A stretch of 64,000 nt of DNA, taken from NCBI GenBank assembly GCA_947630805.1, contig CANRIV010000002.1, positions 124,001 through 188,000 of the forward strand. The letters are read 5' to 3'. The stretch is from an uncultured Lachnospiraceae bacterium (GTDB taxonomy: Bacteria; Bacillota; Clostridia; Lachnospirales; Lachnospiraceae). Every line of letters starts with the position of its first letter. Position 1 is the stretch's first letter. The position numbers were made by a program, and so were the translations under genes. Positions 8,030 to 18,330 of the stretch are shown one piece after another. The notes below the pieces were generated by a model. The model had not been told where the DNA came from, did not search any database, and saw only the letters and a list, made by a program, of their open reading frames with translations.

Positions 8030-9475
8030 CTATTCAAACGATTTTACTTCTTGTTTGTGCAAAACGGGATTTTCCGTATCAGAAAATTCTACAATCGTAT
8101 TCAGCCAGATTCCTTTTTTAATCAGAATCCCTCCAATAAATGCTTTGCAGGCTTCCAGACTGTTTACAAGGAAGAAAATTGTCACAATCGGCAAATCAGT
8201 GTAGTGGGTAAGAATCATTGACACGGGAACATTGACGACCCAGATAAAGCAACTGTCAAAGAGAAAAGTTACAATGGTTTTACCGCCGCTTCGCAGAGCA
8301 AAATAAGCTGCATTGGTGTAGGCATTAAATGGCGTTACCAGTGCAAAAACAAAAATAAATTGAGTTGCCAGATGTCGGATTTCATCAGTAGTATTGTAAA
8401 TCTGAGGGAATACCGGCGCTAAAATTGCCAGAATGATAGAAGTGCAGATGGCAATCATCACTGAAAAAACACTCAATTTTCGATTAGAGTCTCTTGCCTC
8501 TTCTAAATTTCCGGCTCCTAAAAGCTGGCCGATAACAATGGCAATCGTTGTTCCCATAGTAACAAATACAATATTAAATACGTTACTAATCGTATTGTTG
8601 ATATTAATGGCACCCATGGTGGCAAGTCCCCTTGTAGAGAAAGCCTGCGCCTGAAATGTCAGTCCCAGAGACCACATAAATTCATTTACCAAAATCGGAG
8701 ATCCCTTGCCGGCAATATTTTTTATCAATATAGCAGGGACTTTGAGACTACGATATGCACCATGGATAAATGGAAATTTTTTAGAATGCGTATGGGTATA
8801 TATTACTAAAATAGCACATTCCACATAACGCGACATTCCGGTGGCAATCGCAGCACCTGCCACTCCCATTGCCGGAAATCCCAATTTTCCGAAAATTAAC
8901 AGATAATTAAATATTAAATCAACAAATACGGCTGATACGCCAGCGACCATCGGCATGAAAGTATATCCGGCTTCCTTTAAAGTCGTATTGTAGACATTGG
9001 AAACAATAAATGGCGGGATGCCAATCAGCATGATAAATAAATAAGTTTTAGCAAAGGAATAAGTTGCTGCAATATTACCGGAATGACTTCCTTTGTGCAG
9101 GAAAGCATAAATTAAAAAATGATAGGACGACAAAAAAATGAGCAAAACCAGCGTGAGCGTAATAATCCCAATAATAATTTTTACCCGGAATACGTTTCGG
9201 ACTCCTTTGTGGTTTTCCTGCCCAAAATATTGCGCAGAAAAAATTCCGGCAGCAGACATTCCACCGAATACAAGTAGATTAAAAACAAAGAACAACTGGT
9301 TTATTACAGACACCCCTGTCATCTGGTCCGTACCAAGCCTTCCCACCATAACATTATCTAAAAGGCCGACCATATTTGTCATCAGACTTTGAATGACAAT
9401 CGGAAAGGCAATAATCATAATTCTTTTATAAAAATTTTTATCTCCAAAATATTTACGCTTAAAACTTGAAATCAT
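8030..9475 (-). CDS. MATE family multidrug efflux transporter
   Basis: A 481-residue integral membrane protein with about 12 predicted helices in two related halves. MATE features include FPIVIQSLMTNMVGLLDNVM in helix 1, MTGVSVINQLFFVFNLLVFGG and the second-half GSPILVNEFMWSLG. Such proteins export cationic compounds by coupling to Na+ or H+. The substrate cannot be read from sequence. It stands alone on the minus strand, with its start facing the degV promoter region. Another, less similar MATE gene is at 58,871. Confidence 0.92.
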   Translation of the reverse strand: MISSFKRKYFGDKNFYKRIMIIAFPIVIQSLMTNMVGLLDNVMVGRLGTDQMTGVSVINQLFFVFNLLVFGGMSAAGIFSAQYFGQENHKGVRNVFRVKIIIGIITLTLVLLIFLSSYHFLIYAFLHKGSHSGNIAATYSFAKTYLFIMLIGIPPFIVSNVYNTTLKEAGYTFMPMVAGVSAVFVDLIFNYLLIFGKLGFPAMGVAGAAIATGMSRYVECAILVIYTHTHSKKFPFIHGAYRSLKVPAILIKNIAGKGSPILVNEFMWSLGLTFQAQAFSTRGLATMGAININNTISNVFNIVFVTMGTTIAIVIGQLLGAGNLEEARDSNRKLSVFSVMIAICTSIILAILAPVFPQIYNTTDEIRHLATQFIFVFALVTPFNAYTNAAYFALRSGGKTIVTFLFDSCFIWVVNVPVSMILTHYTDLPIVTIFFLVNSLEACKAFIGGILIKKGIWLNTIVEFSDTENPVLHKQEVKSFE

Positions 9476-9588
9476 AAAAACTCCTGCAATAATAAAATGG
9501 CATTGCTGTGTTCATATCAAAGTGTAGAATAACATAAATGACAGGAAGAATACAACAAAAAACGGATAAGATTTTTATAAAATAAAAC

Positions 9589-9617
9589 TTGACGAATGAT
9601 TCGTATATTGTTATATG
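9589..9617 (+). promoter_or_regulatory. promoter of the degV operon with a palindromic operator
   Basis: TTGACG (9589-9594), a 17-bp spacer and TATATG (9612-9617); TATGAT two bases later is an alternative -10. Between the boxes, overlapping the -35, is the 13-bp palindrome ACGAATGATTCGT (9592-9604). A dyad there is typical for a TetR-type repressor, but no regulator gene is adjacent. Confidence 0.6.
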
Positions 9618-9690
9618 ATAATAAAGCAGATGTGATAGAAAGATACTACGTGTTTAGTTTATTGTTAATAGCAACGGAGGAAATTTTATT

Positions 9691-10527
9691 ATGATTAAAA
9701 TTTTGGTAGACGCCGCGTCAGACTATGACATTCATGAGGCAGAAGAAAATAATATAGAATTTGTACCGATTGGAGTGACAATGGGTGAGGAAATTTTATA
9801 CGACGGCGTTAATATTACGAGAGATGAATTTTTTATAAAATTGAGAGATTCAAAGGAATTTCCTAAGACATCGCAGCCTTCCCCACAGGTATTTGTTGAT
9901 ATTTTTGAAAAAGTAAAAGAAAAGGGGGATGAGATGATATGTCTGCTCCTTTCTTCCAAACTGAGTGGGACAGTGCAGAGCGCTATGCTGGCAAAAAATA
10001 TGATAGGATATCAGAATATTCATATTATTGATTCTCTCACAGCGACGTTTGCCATTAAAATAATGGCGGATTATGGACGAAAACTGATAGAACAGGGAAA
10101 AACAAGCGGCGAAATTGCAGATGCCATCGAAGCAGTAAAATCTAAAGTGAAAGTTCTTGCAGTGCTTGACACGCTGGAGAATTTATATAAAGGCGGCAGG
10201 CTTTCGAAACTGGAAGCAGGAGTCGGAAATATAGCGAAGATTAAACCGTTGATTACATTAACGGAAGACGGGAAGATTACTGTCAAAGGAAAAAGCATTG
10301 GAAGAAAAAAGGCTTGCAATGATATTATAAAATTATTGTCTGAGGAAGAGATTGATTATACATTTCCGGTATACGGAATTTATTCCTATGGAACAGAAAA
10401 TCTGGAAAATTTCATGGAACAATCAAAAGAAATCGGAATTCAATATACCGACAGGCTTCAGATAGGACCTACGATTGGCACGCATATCGGAGAGGGAGCC
10501 TATGGAATTGTATTCGTTCAAAAATAA
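9691..10527 (+). CDS. DegV family fatty-acid-binding protein
   Basis: DegV/FakB-type proteins hold a fatty acid for the FakA kinase, feeding exogenous acids into phospholipid synthesis. The 278 residues start MIKILVDAASDYD and contain the family landmarks FPKTSQPSP and LLLSSKLSGTVQSA, LENLYKGGRLSK and the closing GPTIGTHIGEGAYGIVF. It heads a set with an iron alcohol dehydrogenase and an aldehyde dehydrogenase, suggesting handling of long-chain acyl or aldehyde compounds. A partner fakA is not in the window. A clear AACGGAGG site precedes the ATG. Confidence 0.93.
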   Translation: MIKILVDAASDYDIHEAEENNIEFVPIGVTMGEEILYDGVNITRDEFFIKLRDSKEFPKTSQPSPQVFVDIFEKVKEKGDEMICLLLSSKLSGTVQSAMLAKNMIGYQNIHIIDSLTATFAIKIMADYGRKLIEQGKTSGEIADAIEAVKSKVKVLAVLDTLENLYKGGRLSKLEAGVGNIAKIKPLITLTEDGKITVKGKSIGRKKACNDIIKLLSEEEIDYTFPVYGIYSYGTENLENFMEQSKEIGIQYTDRLQIGPTIGTHIGEGAYGIVFVQK

Positions 10528-10548
10528 CAAAAGTGAGGTAAAGTTCCA

Positions 10549-11745
10549 ATGAATGTCGTAAAAAAAGTATATTGCAGAGTATTTCAATTCTGTTTTAAAA
10601 TTGCACTTCCTATATTACCTTACCGGGAACCTGAAATATTGGAAGAAATGGAAAAAATACCGGACATATTGAAAGAAAAAGGAATAAGCAGCGTTTTAAT
10701 TATTACAGATAAAGGGATAACAGCGGCTGGTTTGGCAAATCCTTTAAAAGAAAGTCTGGAAAGTAAGGGGATACAATACCGGTATTTTGATAATACTGTC
10801 GCAAATCCTACCATTTCTAATGTAGAAGAAGCAAGAAACGTCTATCTTGAAAACAGATGTCAGGGACTCATAGCACTTGGCGGAGGCTCGGCAATGGATT
10901 GTGCGAAAGCTGTGGGGGCCCGAATTGCAAAACCGAAACAACCGGTAAGCAAAATGAGAGGAATTTTAAAAGTACATAAGAAAATTCCACTGTTATTTGC
11001 AATTCCGACTACGGCCGGCACCGGAAGTGAAACAACACTGGCGGCAGTAATTACAGATGAAAAAACACATTATAAATATCCAATCAACGACTTTAGTCTG
11101 ATTCCAAAATATGCAGTGCTGGACAGCAAAATGACTGTCAGTTTGCCGAAATCTCTGACGGCCACAACCGGAATGGACGCCCTGACCCATGCAGTGGAAG
11201 CATACATTGGTGGAAGTACTACAAAATATACAAGAAAAATGGCTGTAAAAGCGGTAAAATTAATTGCGGAGAATATCAAGAAAGCTTATGACTGTGGAGA
11301 AAACGTAGAGGCAAGAAAAAATATGCTGGAAGCAGCATATTGTGCAGGAGTGGCATTTACACAGTCTTATGTAGGATACGTGCACGGCGTGGCACATTCT
11401 CTGGGAGGAAAATATGGTATTCCACATGGACTGGCGAATGCAGTGATACTTCCTTATGTTTTGGAAGAGTACGGAAAAACATGCCATAAAAAACTGGCCC
11501 GGCTTGGCAGAGAAGCCGGCATTGTATCAGACGAGAAAGATGCTCTGGCAGCGCAGTCTTTTATCCGCTGGCTTCGAAAGACAAATCAATCGATGAATAT
11601 TCCGGAACATTTAGATGGAATCCGGGAAACAGATATTCCACAGATGGCAAAACATGCCGACAAGGAAAGTAACCCTCTGTATCCGGTACCTAAGCTGATG
11701 GATGCCACAGAGTTAGAAAAAATTTACAGATTAGTGAAAGCGTGA
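10549..11745 (+). CDS. iron-containing alcohol dehydrogenase
   Basis: A 398-residue group III alcohol dehydrogenase. It contains the NAD(P)-binding GGGSAMDCAKAVGAR, the family signature around PTTAGTGSETT, and the metal-binding part with DALTHAVEAY and HGVAHSLGGKYGIPHG. The first 20 residues are hydrophobic and basic, as in several relatives. Starts 21 bp after degV and ends 3 bp before the aldehyde dehydrogenase, so one operon is likely. Acting on alcohol/aldehyde pairs is known for the family; the substrate is unknown. Confidence 0.93.
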   Translation: MNVVKKVYCRVFQFCFKIALPILPYREPEILEEMEKIPDILKEKGISSVLIITDKGITAAGLANPLKESLESKGIQYRYFDNTVANPTISNVEEARNVYLENRCQGLIALGGGSAMDCAKAVGARIAKPKQPVSKMRGILKVHKKIPLLFAIPTTAGTGSETTLAAVITDEKTHYKYPINDFSLIPKYAVLDSKMTVSLPKSLTATTGMDALTHAVEAYIGGSTTKYTRKMAVKAVKLIAENIKKAYDCGENVEARKNMLEAAYCAGVAFTQSYVGYVHGVAHSLGGKYGIPHGLANAVILPYVLEEYGKTCHKKLARLGREAGIVSDEKDALAAQSFIRWLRKTNQSMNIPEHLDGIRETDIPQMAKHADKESNPLYPVPKLMDATELEKIYRLVKA

Positions 11746-11748
11746 AAA

Positions 11749-13125
11749 ATGAATCAAAATATTGAAAATATTGTAAAGAAACAAAAAGAATTTTTTTGTA
11801 GCGGAAAAACTTATGATGTATATCAACGGATTACTTATCTTAAAAAGTTAGAACAGGTAATCCGACAGAATGAGGAAGAAATTGCAGAGGCGTTGAAACA
11901 GGATTTGGGAAAATCTTTTTCAGAGTCTTATATGTGTGAAATAGGACTTACTTTGTCTGAGTTGTCTTATCAGATAAAACATATAAAGCGCTGGGCAAAA
12001 CCAAAAAGACACAAAACAGATCTCACAAATTTTTGCGGGAGGAGTTTTTCTGTATTTGAGCCCTACGGTGTAGTGCTTGTCATGGCTCCATGGAATTATC
12101 CGTTTATGCTGACAATGGAGCCACTGATTGGAGCTGTCTGTGCGGGAAACTGTGTCGTGGCAAAACCTTCTGCTTATTCTCCAAATACGTCTGCCGTGAT
12201 AAAGAAAATTTTGTCACTTGTGTTTGAAGAGGAGTATGTGACGGTAGTAGAGGGAGGAAGAGCAGAAAACACAGCTCTTCTGGAACAAAAATTTGATTAT
12301 ATATTTTTTACCGGCAGTGTAAATGTAGGTAAGCTGGTGATGGAAAAAGCAGCAAAGAATCTAACGCCAGTCTCCTTGGAACTGGGAGGAAAAAGTCCAT
12401 GTATTGTTGACGACACTGCTAATTTAAAACTGGCAGCAAAAAGAATTGCTTTTGGAAAATATTTAAATCTGGGTCAAACTTGTGTCGCACCGGATTACCT
12501 TCTGATTGATGAGACAGTGAAAGAAGAATTTCTTCGTATTTTCGTAGAGACAGTGAAAAAAATGTATGGGCAAAACCCTCTGGATAATCCTAATTATGGC
12601 AAAATGATTAATCAGAAACATTATGACAGAGTTATGGGACTGATACAGAAAGAAAAAGTGATTTTGGGAGGAGAGGGAAGAAGTGAGGAATTGCGCATAT
12701 CTCCGACGGTCATGGACGGAGTAGTTTCGGGAGATGCCGTGATGCAGGAAGAGATATTTGGACCGGTGTTGCCGGTACTCACTTACAAAAAGATAGAAGA
12801 TGCCGTTCAGTTTATTGAAGAACGCCCACATCCTCTGGCTCTGTATATTTTTTCTAATGACAAGAAAACACAAAAATTGTTTACGCAAAAAGTCGCTTTT
12901 GGAGGGGGATGTATCAATGATACAGTCTTACACCTGGCTACTTCCCAGATGGGATTCGGGGGCGTAGGAGACAGCGGCATGGGAGCTTATCACGGATATA
13001 AAAGTTTTCAGACATTTAGTCATGAGAAAAGTATTTTAAAGAAATATAACTGGATTGATGTACCAATGCGATATCAGCCATATAATAAAATCTGTGACAG
13101 GCTTGTCAGAATGTTCCTGAAATAA
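11749..13125 (+). CDS. class 3-type aldehyde dehydrogenase
   Basis: A 458-residue NAD(P)-dependent aldehyde dehydrogenase. MAPWNYPFMLTMEPLIGA and VAKPSAYSP form the cofactor site, LELGGKSPCIV carries the catalytic Glu, and NLGQTCVAPDYLL the catalytic Cys. The short length and lack of an N-terminal oligomerisation extension fit the ALDH3/fatty aldehyde group. With the alcohol dehydrogenase just upstream it would interconvert alcohol, aldehyde and acid, and DegV could accept the resulting fatty acid; that link is inference. A terminator follows. Confidence 0.93.
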   Translation: MNQNIENIVKKQKEFFCSGKTYDVYQRITYLKKLEQVIRQNEEEIAEALKQDLGKSFSESYMCEIGLTLSELSYQIKHIKRWAKPKRHKTDLTNFCGRSFSVFEPYGVVLVMAPWNYPFMLTMEPLIGAVCAGNCVVAKPSAYSPNTSAVIKKILSLVFEEEYVTVVEGGRAENTALLEQKFDYIFFTGSVNVGKLVMEKAAKNLTPVSLELGGKSPCIVDDTANLKLAAKRIAFGKYLNLGQTCVAPDYLLIDETVKEEFLRIFVETVKKMYGQNPLDNPNYGKMINQKHYDRVMGLIQKEKVILGGEGRSEELRISPTVMDGVVSGDAVMQEEIFGPVLPVLTYKKIEDAVQFIEERPHPLALYIFSNDKKTQKLFTQKVAFGGGCINDTVLHLATSQMGFGGVGDSGMGAYHGYKSFQTFSHEKSILKKYNWIDVPMRYQPYNKICDRLVRMFLK

Positions 13126-13160
13126 AATTTATCAGATGTAAAATCAATTATTTTCATCAT

Positions 13161-13204
13161 AAAATACCGTTTGTGCAAAAAACACACAAACGGTATTTTT
13201 CTGT
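13161..13204 (+). terminator. terminator of the degV-dehydrogenase operon
   Basis: AAAATACCGTTTGTG (13,161-13,175) pairs with CACACAAACGGTATTTT (13,183-13,199), ending in a T-run. Confidence 0.85.
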
Positions 13205-13240
13205 TCATATTTTTTTTACAAAACTTTTTCCTGGAAAGTG

Positions 13241-13269
13241 TTGACAAAGATATTTTATAGTGATATTTT
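13241..13269 (+). promoter_or_regulatory. promoter of hrcA-grpE-dnaK-dnaJ
   Basis: TTGACA (13,241-13,246), 17 bp, TATTTT (13,264-13,269). The CIRCE operator lies directly downstream. Confidence 0.8.
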
Positions 13270-13285
13270 ATTGAAAGATAGAATG

Positions 13286-13312
13286 TTAGCACTCGAAACA
13301 AAAGAGTGCTAA
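13286..13312 (+). promoter_or_regulatory. CIRCE operator (HrcA binding site)
   Basis: TTAGCACTC, 9 bp, GAGTGCTAA is an exact CIRCE inverted repeat located just after the -10 and before hrcA. HrcA, helped by GroEL, represses there at normal temperature. It is the only copy noticed in the window. Confidence 0.97.
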
Positions 13313-13338
13313 CAGAGAAAGTGTAGAAAGGAGATGTC

Positions 13339-14385
13339 ATGGAGCTTAATGAGAGAAAAGAAAAAATTTTAAACGCTGTCATTAGAAACTATCTGGAGAC
13401 AGGTGAGCCGGTAGGCTCCAGAACAATATCCAAGTATACAGATTTAAACCTGAGTTCCGCTACAATTCGCAATGAGATGTCCGATTTGGAAGAAATGGGA
13501 TACATTATACAGCCACATACCTCTGCAGGACGTATCCCTACCGATAAAGGATACCGGTTTTATGTTGATAATATGCTCGAGGAAAAACTTTCAGAGCTGG
13601 ATGATAGAGAAAAGAAAGTCAACGAAAAAGAAGATTTGCTGATTGAGAAAGTGGATAAAGTAGAGACTTTACTTCAGAATATGGCAAAAGTACTGGCAAA
13701 CAATACCAATTATGCCACGATGGTATCCGCACCAAAGTCTCAGGGAAATAAAATTAAGTTTATCCAGCTTTCTGTATTAGAGGAAAAACAGTTATTATGT
13801 ACAGTTGTTTCTGATAAAAATCATGTGGTAAATAAAATTGTGACGGTAAGCGATGCGGTCTCGCAGGAGATTGTAGTCCGCCTGAATGTGGCGTTGAACA
13901 CCGCTTTGGCAGGCCTGGCACTGGAAGAAATTAATCTTGGAGTCATTTCAGCGCTCACCTCTCAGGCCGGAGAGCTGGAAGGGCTGGTCAACGAAGTGTT
14001 AAAGGCGATTACGGAAGCGATATCCACAGAGGCACAAATGAAAATTTACACTTCAGGTGCTACAAACATTTTTAAATATCCGGAACTAAGCGATAAAGAG
14101 AGGGCAAGTCAGCTGCTTACTACATTGGAAGAAAAATCACAGCTCACAGAGTTGATTAATGAGAGTGATGAAGAGACGGGAATTCAGGTCTATATTGGCA
14201 GTGAGAGTCCGGTCCAGTCTATGAAGGACTGTAGTGTAGTGACAGCTACTTATGAATTAGAAGACGGATTTAAGGGAACAATCGGTATCATAGGACCAAA
14301 GAGAATGGATTATGAGAAAGTTGTGGAAACACTGAGAACATTGAAAGAACAGTTGAGTGATACATTTCAAGACAAGAAAGAATAA
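13339..14385 (+). CDS. hrcA: heat-inducible transcription repressor HrcA
   Basis: Represses the class I heat-shock operon through CIRCE. 348 residues: N-terminal winged helix (ERKEKILNAVIRNYLETGEP, SSATIRNEMSDLEEMGYI, HTSAGRIPTDKGYRFYV), a central GAF-like domain, and a C-terminal stretch ending TLKEQLSDTF. Strong AAAGGAG site before ATG at 13,339. First gene of hrcA-grpE-dnaK-dnaJ, so it is autoregulated. Confidence 0.98.
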   Translation: MELNERKEKILNAVIRNYLETGEPVGSRTISKYTDLNLSSATIRNEMSDLEEMGYIIQPHTSAGRIPTDKGYRFYVDNMLEEKLSELDDREKKVNEKEDLLIEKVDKVETLLQNMAKVLANNTNYATMVSAPKSQGNKIKFIQLSVLEEKQLLCTVVSDKNHVVNKIVTVSDAVSQEIVVRLNVALNTALAGLALEEINLGVISALTSQAGELEGLVNEVLKAITEAISTEAQMKIYTSGATNIFKYPELSDKERASQLLTTLEEKSQLTELINESDEETGIQVYIGSESPVQSMKDCSVVTATYELEDGFKGTIGIIGPKRMDYEKVVETLRTLKEQLSDTFQDKKE

Positions 14386-14396
14386 AGGAGAATCCC

Positions 14397-15104
14397 ATGG
14401 GACAGGAAAACAAAAATAGGAATGAAAATCAAAATAAGGAGATGGATGCTGTCAGGGAATCCATGGAGGAAAGTGCGGTAGAGACTGAAAGTGCTGTTGC
14501 CGAAGCGGAAGATTTTTCTGAAACAGAAAACACCGTGGAAGAATCTGAAAAAGAGCCGGATGAGAGTACCGTGGAAGCAGAAAATCAAAGTGAGGAAAAT
14601 TCTTCTCCGCAGAAAAAAGAAAAGCCGGACAATGACAAAAAAAAGAAAAAAGTTCTGAAAAGAAAAGATAAAAAGGATGAACAGATTGAACAGCTGAATG
14701 ATAAATATCAGAGATTGTTTGCTGAATTTCAGAATTATCGCAGCAGAAGTGAGAAAGAAAAGACTGCCATGTATGAGGTGGGAGCGAAATCTATTATAGA
14801 AAAGATACTTCCTGTGGTTGATAATCTGGAGAGGGGTGTCGCAGCACTTGGTGAAGCAGACATGAATTCCCCGGTAGGTCAGGGGATGAATTTAATTTAT
14901 AAACAGATGCTTACCGCACTGGAAGAGATGGGAGTCGTAGCGATTGAGGCAGAAGGAAAGGAATTTGACCCAAATCTTCATAATGCAGTAATGCACGAGG
15001 ACAATGATGCGCTTGGAGAAAATATAGTATCTCAGGAACTTCAAAAAGGATATCAGTACAGAGATACAGTAATCCGACACAGTATGGTAAAAGTGGCGAA
15101 TTAA
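14397..15104 (+). CDS. grpE: nucleotide exchange factor GrpE
   Basis: Releases ADP from DnaK. 235 residues: a long acidic, low-complexity N-terminal region (about residues 1-95, with a Lys tract near 80-90), then a coiled coil beginning EQIEQLNDKYQRLFAEFQNY and the beta domain with the signature FDPNLHNAVMHEDN. The acidic extension is long but common in Clostridia. It begins 11 bp after hrcA. Confidence 0.97.
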   Translation: MGQENKNRNENQNKEMDAVRESMEESAVETESAVAEAEDFSETENTVEESEKEPDESTVEAENQSEENSSPQKKEKPDNDKKKKKVLKRKDKKDEQIEQLNDKYQRLFAEFQNYRSRSEKEKTAMYEVGAKSIIEKILPVVDNLERGVAALGEADMNSPVGQGMNLIYKQMLTALEEMGVVAIEAEGKEFDPNLHNAVMHEDNDALGENIVSQELQKGYQYRDTVIRHSMVKVAN

Positions 15105-15182
15105 TATATTAATAATATGCCGTTCAAAATATAGGAATAGAACATGGTAATAAATTACCGGAATGTTAAGGAGGAAAATAAA

Positions 15183-17042
15183 ATGGGAAAGATTATTGGT
15201 ATTGATTTAGGAACAACAAATTCATGTGTTGCTGTTATGGAAGGTGGAGAGCCTACCGTAATTACAAATGCAGATGGTGGAAGAACAACGCCATCAGTTG
15301 TGGCATTTAAGAAAGATGGAGAGAGACTTGTAGGGGAACAGGCAAAACGTCAGGCTGTAACCAATGCAGAGGGTACAATCTCTTCGATTAAAAGACATAT
15401 GGGTACAGACTATAAAGCTGTAATCAACGATAAAAGCTATACGCCACAGGCAATCTCTGCAATGATTCTTCAAAAACTGAAAGCAGATGCAGAAGCTTAT
15501 TTGGGCGAAAAAGTGACAGAGGCAGTTATCACAGTACCTGCGTACTTTAATGATGCACAAAGACAGGCAACGAAAGATGCAGGTAAGATTGCGGGTCTTG
15601 ATGTTAAGAGAATTATCAATGAGCCTACCGCCGCCGCACTTGCTTACGGCCTGGATAACGAGGGAGAACAGAAAATTATGGTTTACGATTTGGGTGGAGG
15701 TACATTCGATGTATCTGTCATCGAAATTGGAGACGGTGTTATCGAAGTTCTTGCTACATCCGGAGACAACAGACTGGGTGGAGATGACTTTGACAAGAAG
15801 GTAATGGATTATATGGTAGCAGACTTTAAGGGAAAGACCGGAATCGACTTGTCAAACGATAAGATGGCTATGGAGAGAATTAAAGCAGAAGCAGAAGATG
15901 CCAAGAAGAAACTTTCTTCTGCTACGCAGGTCGAAATCAATATTCCATTTATCACAGCGAATGAGCAGGGACCACAGCATTTGAACATGACGTTGACAAA
16001 GGCAAAATTCGATGAACTGACAAGAGACCTCGTAGAGCGGACAGCAGTGCCTGTGCAGAACGCTTTGAAAGATGCCGGTATTTCTGCATCAGAGTTGAGC
16101 AAAGTACTGTTGGTAGGCGGATCTACCCGTATTCCGGCAGTTCAGGATAAAGTAAAACAGCTGACAGGTCATGAGCCATCAAAGAAAATGAATCCGGATG
16201 AGTGTGTGGCTCTGGGAGCTTCCATTCAGGGTGGTAAGCTGGCAGGAGATGCCGGCGCCGGTGAGATTCTTCTTCTTGATGTTACACCATTGTCTTTATC
16301 TATCGAGACAATGGGTGGTGTTGCAACCAGACTGATTGAAAGAAACACGACAATACCTACAAAGAAGAGCCAGATTTTCTCTACGGCAGCAGATAATCAG
16401 ACGGCAGTAGATATTAATGTAGTACAGGGTGAAAGACAGTTTGCAAGAGACAATAAGAGCCTTGGACAGTTTAGATTAGATGGAATTCCTCCTGCAAGAA
16501 GAGGTGTTCCACAGATTGAAGTTACATTTGATATTGATGCCAATGGTATTGTTAATGTGTCGGCAAAAGACTTAGGAACCGGAAAAGAGCAACACATTAC
16601 AATTACAGCCGGATCCAATATGTCTGATGAAGACATTGAGAAGGCAGTAAAGGAAGCAGCAGAATTTGAAGCAGCTGATAAGAAACGCAAGGAAGGCATT
16701 GATGCAAAAAATGAAGCAGATGCTATCGTTTCCCAGACAGAGCAGGCAATGAATGAAGCAGGAGATAAACTTGCTGATGCCGATAAACAGGCAGTTCAGG
16801 CAGACATCGATGCTCTGAAAGCCACGTTGGCTGCTATCGGCGATGGCGAAGTGACAGAAGCTCAGGTAGAGGAACTGAAAGCCGGAAAAGAAAAATTAAT
16901 GCAGAGTGCACAGCAGTTGTTTGCAAAAATGTATGAACAGGCACAGGGTGCGGCAGGTGCTCAGGGCGCAGGTCCGGATATGGGCGCAGCAGGAAGCACA
17001 CCTGATGATGATGTAGTAGACGGAGATTTTACAGAAGTATAA
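15183..17042 (+). CDS. dnaK: molecular chaperone DnaK (Hsp70)
   Basis: ATP-dependent chaperone. 619 residues from [20 protein letters not shown]. The ATPase motifs [21 protein letters not shown] and [10 protein letters not shown] and the substrate domain ([13 protein letters not shown]) are intact. The acidic/Gly-rich tail ends [11 protein letters not shown], near the usual EEVKD-like end. Start at 15,183 follows TAAGGAGG; an earlier in-frame ATG at 15,144 has no site. 78 bp separate it from grpE. Confidence 0.99.
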   Translation: MGKIIGIDLGTTNSCVAVMEGGEPTVITNADGGRTTPSVVAFKKDGERLVGEQAKRQAVTNAEGTISSIKRHMGTDYKAVINDKSYTPQAISAMILQKLKADAEAYLGEKVTEAVITVPAYFNDAQRQATKDAGKIAGLDVKRIINEPTAAALAYGLDNEGEQKIMVYDLGGGTFDVSVIEIGDGVIEVLATSGDNRLGGDDFDKKVMDYMVADFKGKTGIDLSNDKMAMERIKAEAEDAKKKLSSATQVEINIPFITANEQGPQHLNMTLTKAKFDELTRDLVERTAVPVQNALKDAGISASELSKVLLVGGSTRIPAVQDKVKQLTGHEPSKKMNPDECVALGASIQGGKLAGDAGAGEILLLDVTPLSLSIETMGGVATRLIERNTTIPTKKSQIFSTAADNQTAVDINVVQGERQFARDNKSLGQFRLDGIPPARRGVPQIEVTFDIDANGIVNVSAKDLGTGKEQHITITAGSNMSDEDIEKAVKEAAEFEAADKKRKEGIDAKNEADAIVSQTEQAMNEAGDKLADADKQAVQADIDALKATLAAIGDGEVTEAQVEELKAGKEKLMQSAQQLFAKMYEQAQGAAGAQGAGPDMGAAGSTPDDDVVDGDFTEV

Positions 17043-17067
17043 TCTTATCGGATGGAAGGCATTAATT

Positions 17068-18222
17068 ATGGCAGAAAAAAGAGATTATTATGAAGTTTTA
17101 GGCGTGGATAAAAATGCAGATGACGCCGCCATAAAAAAAGCATACAGACAGTTGGCGAAAAAATATCATCCGGATGCAAATCCGGGAAATGAGGAAGCGG
17201 CAGCCAAATTCAAAGAAGCATCTGAAGCCTATGCTGTATTGAGCGATTCAGAAAAAAGAAGACAGTATGACCAGTTTGGTCATGCTGCCTTTGACGGTAG
17301 CGGTGGTGCTGGCGGATTTGATTTCAGCAATATGGATTTCAGCGATATTTTTGGCGGCTTCGGAGATATTTTCGGAGATATTTTCGGCAGTGGAAGACGA
17401 AGCGGCAGAAACAGCAACGGTCCAATGCGGGGAGAAGATGTGAGAACAGCTGTCCGGATTACCTTTGAAGAGGCAGTTTTTGGATGTAAAAAAGAAGTTA
17501 CGATTAACTTTAAAGAAACTTGTAAAACCTGTAAGGGAAGCGGTGCAAAACCGGGAACATCCCCACAGACATGTCCAAAGTGTAACGGACAGGGACAGTA
17601 TGTGTCCAGACAACAAACAATGTTTGGTATGATGCAGAGCATGCAGACTTGTCCGGAATGTGGTGGTACGGGAAAAATTATTCAAGAAAAGTGTCCGGAC
17701 TGTTATGGCGCAGGATATAAAGAAGTACGAAAAAAGATTCCTGTGGATATTCCTGCGGGAATTGATGACAGACAGCGCATCCGCGTATCCGGGCAGGGAG
17801 AGCCGGGAAGCAATGGAGGTCCGCGCGGAGATTTGTTAGTAGATGTGCGGGTAATTCCAAGCAGTACATTTCAACGGGACGGCATGAATCTGTATACGAC
17901 GACAAACATTTCATTTGCCCAGGCAGCTATCGGTGGAGATATCCGTGTAAAGACAATAGATGGAGATGTAAAATTCAATATTAAACCGGGAACACAGACT
18001 GGTACCCGGATACGATTGAAAGGAAAAGGAGTCTGTCATGTACACAATCAAAACGCAAGAGGAGACCAGTATTCTACTTTAGTCGTTCATATACCGACAA
18101 AATTAAACACTGAGCAGAAAGAACTGATTAAGAAGTTGGATGCGATTTCCGGGAATACGTTGAATGAATTTTCACAAAATGCTCCGGGAGGCGAAAAAAA
18201 GAAAAAAAAGAAGTTTTTCTAA
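17068..18222 (+). CDS. dnaJ: chaperone protein DnaJ (Hsp40)
   Basis: Stimulates DnaK ATPase and delivers clients. 384 residues: J-domain with YHPDAN (HPD motif), a long Gly/Phe-rich region with [17 protein letters not shown], four zinc-binding CXXCXGXG repeats ([32 protein letters not shown]) and the C-terminal client-binding domain. Ends in a Lys-rich tail. Last gene of the operon, with a terminator just after it. Confidence 0.98.
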   Translation: MAEKRDYYEVLGVDKNADDAAIKKAYRQLAKKYHPDANPGNEEAAAKFKEASEAYAVLSDSEKRRQYDQFGHAAFDGSGGAGGFDFSNMDFSDIFGGFGDIFGDIFGSGRRSGRNSNGPMRGEDVRTAVRITFEEAVFGCKKEVTINFKETCKTCKGSGAKPGTSPQTCPKCNGQGQYVSRQQTMFGMMQSMQTCPECGGTGKIIQEKCPDCYGAGYKEVRKKIPVDIPAGIDDRQRIRVSGQGEPGSNGGPRGDLLVDVRVIPSSTFQRDGMNLYTTTNISFAQAAIGGDIRVKTIDGDVKFNIKPGTQTGTRIRLKGKGVCHVHNQNARGDQYSTLVVHIPTKLNTEQKELIKKLDAISGNTLNEFSQNAPGGEKKKKKKFF

Positions 18223-18236
18223 ACGAACATACAGAA

Positions 18237-18270
18237 CAAAAAGAAGCCGGTACACGGCTTCTTTTTGTTT
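18237..18270 (+). terminator. terminator of the dnaK operon
   Basis: AAAAAGAAGCCG pairs with CGGCTTCTTTTT around a 4-nt loop, followed by GTTT. Confidence 0.88.
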
Positions 18271-18330
18271 GCCTAACCGGTGTGATTATGGTATGATATG
18301 TAAGTTAAAGTGGAAAAAGGCGGATAAACT

